Part shown: positions 59,335 to 64,000 of the stretch, piece after piece
Layout: each line of letters opens with the position of its first letter
How positions within the stretch are numbered: position 1 is the first letter of the stretch
Assembly (NCBI RefSeq): GCF_002876705.1
Contig: NZ_MDAG01000025.1
Span: 1-64,000 of the forward strand
Direction of reading: 5' to 3'
From: Enterovibrio norvegicus_B
GTDB taxonomy: Bacteria; Pseudomonadota; Gammaproteobacteria; Enterobacterales; Vibrionaceae
Length of the DNA: 64,000 bases
Notes under the pieces: generated by a model
Databases searched by the model: none
Told to the model about the DNA's origin: nothing
Seen by the model: the letters and a program-made list of their open reading frames with translations, nothing else
Translations under genes and position numbers: made by a program

Positions 59335-59882
59335 CCCGCAAGAAGAAAGCACGCAAAGTCGGCTCTGAAGGTCCTGCACAATACAATGACCGTTCATTGA
59401 GCAAAGATGACGTTGCGTCATTGGCACGCAAACGCGCAAACCGTCGTAAAGGTTTGAAAGCGGGCTCTCGCCATTCTGATGGTAAAGTCGAAAAGCAACG
59501 CCAAATCAACGCAACAAGAGACCCTCGTTTGGGTAGCAAAAAGCCTATCGCATTGATTGTTGAGCAAAAGCCACATCCAAAGTCAGCAGAAGGTAAAAAG
59601 GTTCGTCGCCTAGATGCTGCAAAAGAATTGGACATGCTTGAAAACGATGCACAACTAAATGTGTTGTTAGACCGTATTGAAAATGGCGAGAAGCTCGGTG
59701 CAGGTCTGCAGTCTTACGTTGATGAGAAACTGGATCGCATTGAAGCGTTGATGGCACAGCTTGGCTTGCTGGAAGAAGAGCAAGAAGAAGCGCCAGTAGA
59801 ACAGCCAAAAGGAAAGAAATCGCGCCGCGGCGACGATGATTTATTGGCTGAGTTTGAAAACCTAAAATTCGATCAGGAGTAA
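59331..59882 (+). CDS. yihI: Der GTPase activator YihI
   Basis: YihI stimulates GTP hydrolysis by Der (EngA) and so slows 50S assembly. It has 183 residues: a very basic N-terminal half (MTRKKKARKVGSEGPAQYND, KRANRRKGLKAGSRH) and an acidic C-terminal part (ELDMLENDAQLNVLLDRIENGEKLG). Position beside the CsrB-type RNA and hemN matches enterics. Confidence 0.93.
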   Translation: MTRKKKARKVGSEGPAQYNDRSLSKDDVASLARKRANRRKGLKAGSRHSDGKVEKQRQINATRDPRLGSKKPIALIVEQKPHPKSAEGKKVRRLDAAKELDMLENDAQLNVLLDRIENGEKLGAGLQSYVDEKLDRIEALMAQLGLLEEEQEEAPVEQPKGKKSRRGDDDLLAEFENLKFDQE

Positions 59883-60380
59883 GTGTTGGAGACTCTTCCT
59901 TTAGGTGTTGTGGCGCTTGGCGGCGTCATTGTTCTTGGGTTAGCAAGTTATGCCGGTTGGTTGTTGTCGAAACTTCGTCGACAAACTCGCTTTCAGGCTG
60001 CGCAACAAAAAGCGGCGATTACCCAAAGAAACAACAAGATCATCGAAAGCGTTGATGTGATTGCGATGGCAACATTGCAAGATCAATGCGATTTGTCAGA
60101 AGCGGCGATCCGTCTGTTTATGATCATGGATCACCTACAGGGAGAAAAGCGTGTGGATTACCCGACGCGCTTTCCTGCGCTTTATGAATTGTATGACGTG
60201 GTTAAGGACATGCCACGTGGTGACGCCCGAAAGGCCATCCCGAAAAAAGAAAGGATGCGTCATGATTTAGAGCGCATGAAAACGGAAACTCGTCTTCAGG
60301 ATGCGATCAAAATCGAACTCGAAGAAATCCTCGCTTTTACTGGTGCCAAGATGACACCTATTCGGACGTTAGCGAGCTGA
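59883..60380 (+). CDS. DUF2489 family membrane-anchored protein
   Basis: A 165-residue protein with a GTG start directly abutting the yihI stop. An N-terminal membrane helix (about 5-28) is followed by a cytoplasmic helical domain with CDLSEAAIRLFMIMDHL and RKAIPKKERMRHDLERM, the DUF2489 core. Function unknown; conserved between yihI and hemN in vibrios. Confidence 0.85.
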   Translation: MLETLPLGVVALGGVIVLGLASYAGWLLSKLRRQTRFQAAQQKAAITQRNNKIIESVDVIAMATLQDQCDLSEAAIRLFMIMDHLQGEKRVDYPTRFPALYELYDVVKDMPRGDARKAIPKKERMRHDLERMKTETRLQDAIKIELEEILAFTGAKMTPIRTLAS

Positions 60381-60492
60381 TCGCTACGATCAGTCCAGCA
60401 AAATTGCCGTTGAGCAGCGAGATTGATTCATCTGACACCGGAGAGTGTGGCAAAATAATACTCTCCGGTTGTTCATATTGGGCGAAATATAC

Positions 60493-61866
60493 ATGTCAAA
60501 ACAGCAAATCATTTGGGATCAGAGTCTGATCGAGAAGTACAACTACTCAGGCCCTCGTTATACCTCCTATCCAACCGCGCTGGAATTCCATGAGGTGTTT
60601 ACCGCCGCGGAATTTGACATGGCATGTACCCAATACCCAGAGAGAAACCTGTCTCTCTACGTTCATATCCCTTTTTGTCATACGCTTTGCTACTACTGTG
60701 GCTGCAATAAAGTCATTACACGACATCAGCACAAAGCGGATGCGTATTTGGATGCGCTAGAGCAAGAAATCCGCCAGCGTGCGTATTTGCTGCATGATCG
60801 CAACGTGACACAGCTTCATTGGGGCGGCGGCACGCCAACCTTTTTGACCAAAGAGCAGGTCTCTCGATTGATGGGGCTGCTTCGCCAAGAATTCCAACTG
60901 GATGACAATGCTGAAATCAGCATCGAAGTCGATCCGCGCGAAATCGAGCTGGATATGCTTGATCACCTGCGCAGTGAAGGCTTTAACCGTTTAAGTATTG
61001 GCGTTCAGGACTTTGATAAAACCGTACAGAAAGCGGTGAACCGTGAGCAGGATGAAACCTTCATTCGTGACATGGTGTCGCGTGCTAAAACCTTGGGCTT
61101 CCGCTCAACCAACCTTGATTTGATTTATGGCCTTCCACACCAAAACGGTGAGACATTTGCGAAAACCCTGTCGCAAGTGCTTGAGATGAAGCCGGGACGC
61201 TTGTCTGTTTTCAATTATGCGCACCTACCATCGTTGTTTGCTGCTCAGCGTAAAATCAAAGATGAAGATTTACCGTCGCCACAAGTGCGTTTGTCCATGT
61301 TGGAGCAAACCATTGGTACGTTGACGAGTGAAGGCTACCAATTCATTGGTATGGATCACTTTGCGTTGCCGGATGATGAGCTTGCTGTGGCACAGCGTGA
61401 AGGAAACCTTCACCGCAACTTCCAAGGCTACACCACGCAAGGCGACTGTGATTTGCTGGGTTTGGGTGTGTCAGCGATTTCCATGATTGGTGATTGTTAT
61501 GCTCAAAACCAAAAAGAGCTGAAGAAATATTACGGCCAAGTGGAAGAGCAACGTCATGCGCTGTGGAAAGGCGTCATGTTAGATGGCGACGATTTGTTGC
61601 GCCGTGAAGTCATTAAATCGCTGATCTGTAATTTCTATCTTGATAAGTCCGAGATTGAAGGCACCTATGACATTGAATTCGATAAGTACTTCGCTGAAGA
61701 TTTATCGCTACTTCAGTGCTTCGTTGATGATGAGTTGGTGGACGTGGATGCGACAAGCATCAAGGTGACGCTGAAAGGCCGTTTACTGATCCGCAATATC
61801 TGTATGTGTTTTGACACCTACCTTCGCGATCGTGCACGCCAGCAGCAGTTCTCTCGAGTGATTTAA
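60493..61866 (+). CDS. hemN: Oxygen-independent coproporphyrinogen III dehydrogenase HemN
   Basis: A radical-SAM enzyme that decarboxylates coproporphyrinogen III to protoporphyrinogen IX in anaerobic haem synthesis. ATG 60493 gives 457 residues, the E. coli length. The cluster cysteines are Cys62, Cys66 and Cys69 (FCHTLCYYCGC), followed by HWGGGTPTFL. It shares the haem theme with hemB and hemCDXY in this window. Confidence 0.97.
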   Translation: MSKQQIIWDQSLIEKYNYSGPRYTSYPTALEFHEVFTAAEFDMACTQYPERNLSLYVHIPFCHTLCYYCGCNKVITRHQHKADAYLDALEQEIRQRAYLLHDRNVTQLHWGGGTPTFLTKEQVSRLMGLLRQEFQLDDNAEISIEVDPREIELDMLDHLRSEGFNRLSIGVQDFDKTVQKAVNREQDETFIRDMVSRAKTLGFRSTNLDLIYGLPHQNGETFAKTLSQVLEMKPGRLSVFNYAHLPSLFAAQRKIKDEDLPSPQVRLSMLEQTIGTLTSEGYQFIGMDHFALPDDELAVAQREGNLHRNFQGYTTQGDCDLLGLGVSAISMIGDCYAQNQKELKKYYGQVEEQRHALWKGVMLDGDDLLRREVIKSLICNFYLDKSEIEGTYDIEFDKYFAEDLSLLQCFVDDELVDVDATSIKVTLKGRLLIRNICMCFDTYLRDRARQQQFSRVI

Positions 61867-61925
61867 TGTGATGAGTGACTGAAGGTGATCGCTACGCGAG
61901 TTAGCGAGATCACCAAAGACAAAAA

Positions 61926-61955
61926 CGAAAAAAGCCGCTATCGCGGCTTTTTTCG
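61926..61955. terminator. Bidirectional terminator between hemN and small membrane peptide
   Basis: A perfect 13-bp stem CGAAAAAAGCCGC/GCGGCTTTTTTCG with loop TATC. It closes hemN on the plus strand and the 37-aa gene on the minus strand. Confidence 0.88.
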
Positions 61956-61977
61956 ATCTGGCGTTATTGCTTTGCGC

Positions 61978-62091
61978 TTACGCGCCGCTGCCTAGGCTGA
62001 ATACAGCCAGTACCACAGCGAGAGCTGCCGCGGCCAGTTGACCTGGGCCCGCTGCTGCCATTTCATTCAGTGTAAATAGTGCGTCGAACAT
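61978..62091 (-). CDS. 37-aa small membrane peptide, unknown
   Basis: An ATG-to-TAA frame flanked by its own terminators on both sides. The product starts MFDALFTLNEMAAAGPGQLA and ends with a hydrophobic Ala/Val/Leu helix (about 17-33). GGA lies about 10 nt before the ATG, slightly far. On the minus strand TACAAT (about 62128-62133) is a possible -10. No family recognised. An isolated unit of promoter, ORF and terminator argues for a real gene. Confidence 0.5.
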   Translation of the reverse strand: MFDALFTLNEMAAAGPGQLAAAALAVVLAVFSLGSGA

Positions 62092-62146
62092 GAGCGTTTC
62101 ATCCGGCGTGTTAAAAAATCGGCGGCATTGTACGTCAGCTTCGCTC

Positions 62147-62178
62147 AAAAAAACACCAGCAATTTGCTGGTGTTTTTT
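62147..62178. terminator. Bidirectional terminator beyond add
   Basis: Stem AAAAAACACCAGC/GCTGGTGTTTTTT around AATTT. It lies 44 bp past the add stop (minus strand) and isolates the 37-aa gene. Confidence 0.85.
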
Positions 62179-62221
62179 ATAACGCTTAACCCTGACAGGC
62201 CTACCGTGCAGGGTGCTGCCA

Positions 62222-63250
62222 TCAACGCATTGTTTTACATGCGTTTACGCGCGAGCGTGTGCTTTTTGCCTTTAGCGCTGCTTTTTCACTGGCGGACAAG
62301 TAAGCGATCTCGAGACCATTTTCTTGCAGCTGAATGATTTGCGCTTGGCTCAAACCTGCTTGAGGCGCAGCCACGTCATATTCGTGTGGCAGTTCAATAC
62401 CAGAGACCGCAGGGTCATCGGTGTTTAGTGATGCCAAGATGCCATGCTCAAGGAAGGCTTTCACTGGGTGAGTTGCGAAGCTCTCGACAGTGCTGGTTTG
62501 CACGTTTGACGTTAGGGCGGATTCGATACCAATGCGGTGCTTGGCAAGGTAATCCATTAAGCGTGGATCTTGGATGGCTTTTACGCCGTGACCAATGCGG
62601 GTCGCGCCTAATTCGTTAATGGCTTGCCACATGCTTTCAGCGCCTGCAGCTTCGCCCGCATGCACGGTGACATTGAGTCCTGCTTTGCGTACTTTTGCGA
62701 AATGGTCGTTAAATTGCTCACCAGGCTGGCCAAGTTCATCACCGGCCAAATCAACGGCGACGAGGTGCTGTTTGAGTGCCAATAACGCATCCAATTCTTG
62801 CATGCAAGCGTCCACACCGAAGGTGCGGCTCATGATGCCAATCAGGTTGGTTTTCACGCCGAAATCTTGGCTACCGGCTTTTACACCGTCAATCACGGCT
62901 TCAACCACGCCTTGCACGGGCAGGTTATGCTTCATGGCCATGTAGTAAGGAGAAAAACGCAGCTCAGCGTAATCAATGCGGGCATTCAATGCGTCTTCGA
63001 CATTCTCGTAAGCAACACGGCGCACCGCGTCTAGATCGCCAAGTACAGCGACACCCCAATCCAATTTGGACAGGAAGCCAACCAAATCAGGTTCGTTAGA
63101 CATCACTTGTACGTGTGGACGAAGTGTTTCGATGGTGGTCGCAGGGAGCGCCATTCCGAACTTCTGACCCAGTTCCAAAATGGTATTAATACGAATATTG
63201 CCATCAAGGTGACGGTGAAGGTCCGTCAGTGGAAGGTGGGTTGCGATCAT
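62222..63250 (-). CDS. add: Adenosine deaminase
   Basis: Deaminates adenosine and deoxyadenosine to inosine forms in purine salvage; zinc enzyme. The 342-residue barrel has LTDLHRHLDGNIR (zinc histidines), VTVHAGEAAGAESMW (His and catalytic Glu), GHGVKAIQD and SLNTDDPAVSG (Asp pair). ATG 63250 has AAGGA 9 nt upstream; a TTG two codons earlier is unlikely. Confidence 0.96.
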   Translation of the reverse strand: MIATHLPLTDLHRHLDGNIRINTILELGQKFGMALPATTIETLRPHVQVMSNEPDLVGFLSKLDWGVAVLGDLDAVRRVAYENVEDALNARIDYAELRFSPYYMAMKHNLPVQGVVEAVIDGVKAGSQDFGVKTNLIGIMSRTFGVDACMQELDALLALKQHLVAVDLAGDELGQPGEQFNDHFAKVRKAGLNVTVHAGEAAGAESMWQAINELGATRIGHGVKAIQDPRLMDYLAKHRIGIESALTSNVQTSTVESFATHPVKAFLEHGILASLNTDDPAVSGIELPHEYDVAAPQAGLSQAQIIQLQENGLEIAYLSASEKAALKAKSTRSRVNACKTMR

Positions 63251-63460
63251 AGCCAAATATCCTTAAATCAACTTTTGAGAAGTATAAGGACTAAAAATAG
63301 GCGCGTCAGTAGATTGGTGAAGACAAACCACTCGATTGAGCGGTTTTGTTGTCAATGTTAACCAAAGTTGTTGATTTATTGCTCAGCGATAAAGAACCCA
63401 ACCTATTCATCATGCGTAAGGGCGGTGACTGCCCTTACGCGAATAAGCTCATCGGTGAGT

Positions 63461-64000
63461 TTAAGGGATGTGCAGTTCTTTGAGTTTACGCGTCAGTGTG
63501 TTGCGCCCCCAACCGAGCAGTTTTGCAGCCTCTTGTTTGTGGCCTCGCGTGTGGCTGAGAGCCTCTTGTAACAAGATGCGCTCAAATTCAGGCAAAGCCT
63601 CTCTGAGCAGGTTGTCATCGCCGTTACCCAACGAATGCTTCGCCCACTGCGAGAGCGCAGATTGCCAACCGCCACCTTCGCCTTCTTCAAGGGTATCGGT
63701 CGGTTGCAGCAGTTCTGGCGGAAGGTCTTCGGGCAAAATTTCTTTGCCACTGCCCATCACGGTAAGCCAGCGACACGTGTTCTCGAGCTGACGCACGTTG
63801 CCCGGCCAAGCGAGGCCTGAAATGAGATCGAGCGTGCTGGCATGCAGCGATTTCACCTCGATATCGAGTTCGTCGGACGCACGCTTGAGAAAATGCTTGG
63901 CGAGCTGTCCGATGTCTTGGCGGCGTTCTCGCAGCGGGGGAAGGTGAACGCGAATAACGTTCAGGCGATGGAATAAATCTTCACGGAAGCTGCCTTCTGC
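63461..64000 (-). CDS. glnG: Nitrogen regulator NtrC (GlnG), C-terminal part
   Basis: Partial: 179 C-terminal residues, cut by the window end. The sigma-54 AAA+ domain end is seen (EGSFREDLFHRLNVIRVHLP, then LAWPGNVRQLENTCRWL), a variable linker, then the Fis-type helix-turn-helix HTRGHKQEAAKLLGWGRNTLTRKLKEL at the very end. This matches NtrC, which activates nitrogen-limitation genes with sigma-54 under NtrB. Another sigma-54 activator is possible, but the C-terminus fits NtrC best. Confidence 0.92.
   Translation of the reverse strand, partial: AEGSFREDLFHRLNVIRVHLPPLRERRQDIGQLAKHFLKRASDELDIEVKSLHASTLDLISGLAWPGNVRQLENTCRWLTVMGSGKEILPEDLPPELLQPTDTLEEGEGGGWQSALSQWAKHSLGNGDDNLLREALPEFERILLQEALSHTRGHKQEAAKLLGWGRNTLTRKLKELHIP

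Overview
The window is a chromosomal segment of a gammaproteobacterium of the family Vibrionaceae (Enterovibrio/Grimontia/Vibrio-like; genus not certain). The evidence is the gene content and order: hemCDXY next to a divergent cyaA, cyaY-lptM-lysA-dapF-DUF484-xerC-yigB, ubiE-ubiJ-ubiB-tatABC-tatD-hemB, and polA followed by Spot 42, engB, a CsrB-type RNA, yihI and hemN. Several start codons are non-ATG (TTG/GTG). Nearly everything is vertical core genome. I see no insertion sequence, prophage, integron or CRISPR array.

Layout. 1-860: tRNA-Asp and tRNA-Trp with a small membrane ORF between them, probably the tail of an rRNA operon lying to the left. 860-7500: crcB, then a TPP riboswitch and the thiCEFSGH operon, then a small lipoprotein. 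7500-13020: aminopeptidase P, a LysR/Bcr-type MFS divergent pair, a 96-residue orphan and a DMT permease. 13150-21340: rmuC, ubiquinone genes, Tat translocase, tatD, hemB. 21400-26300: asnC, a large GGDEF/EAL sensor, rsmJ and a 51-residue cysteine protein. 26370-30800: a small membrane peptide and the hemCDXY operon. 31190-38840: cyaA, cyaY, lptM, lysA, dapF, DUF484, xerC, yigB. 38930-41330: a bufferin-type copper RiPP operon (bufA precursor, bufB, bufC, DoxX). 41720-50780: uvrD, a DUF2780 protein, ggt, rarD, recQ, DUF3630 and yhhQ behind a preQ1-I riboswitch. 50950-52280: GNAT, RyhB, elbB. 52290-64000: an unusual non-coding block, polA, Spot 42, a candidate new sRNA, engB, cytochrome c4, CsrB, a methyltransferase, yihI, DUF2489, hemN, a small membrane peptide, add and the C-terminal end of glnG (ntrC).

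The non-coding content is the most rewarding part. Four regulatory RNAs can be read directly: RyhB behind a Fur box, Spot 42, a CsrB-type RNA with 19 GGA motifs, and two riboswitches (TPP, preQ1-I). There is also an unassigned promoter-to-terminator transcript between Spot 42 and engB. The 630-bp gap before polA combines GATC-dense tandem 12-mers, DnaA boxes, a 15-bp perfect inverted repeat and a second 17-bp inverted repeat. Several genes converge on common themes: haem synthesis (hemB, hemCDXY, hemN), iron (RyhB, cyaY), copper (bufferin operon) and cAMP/carbon control (cyaA, Spot 42, CsrB).
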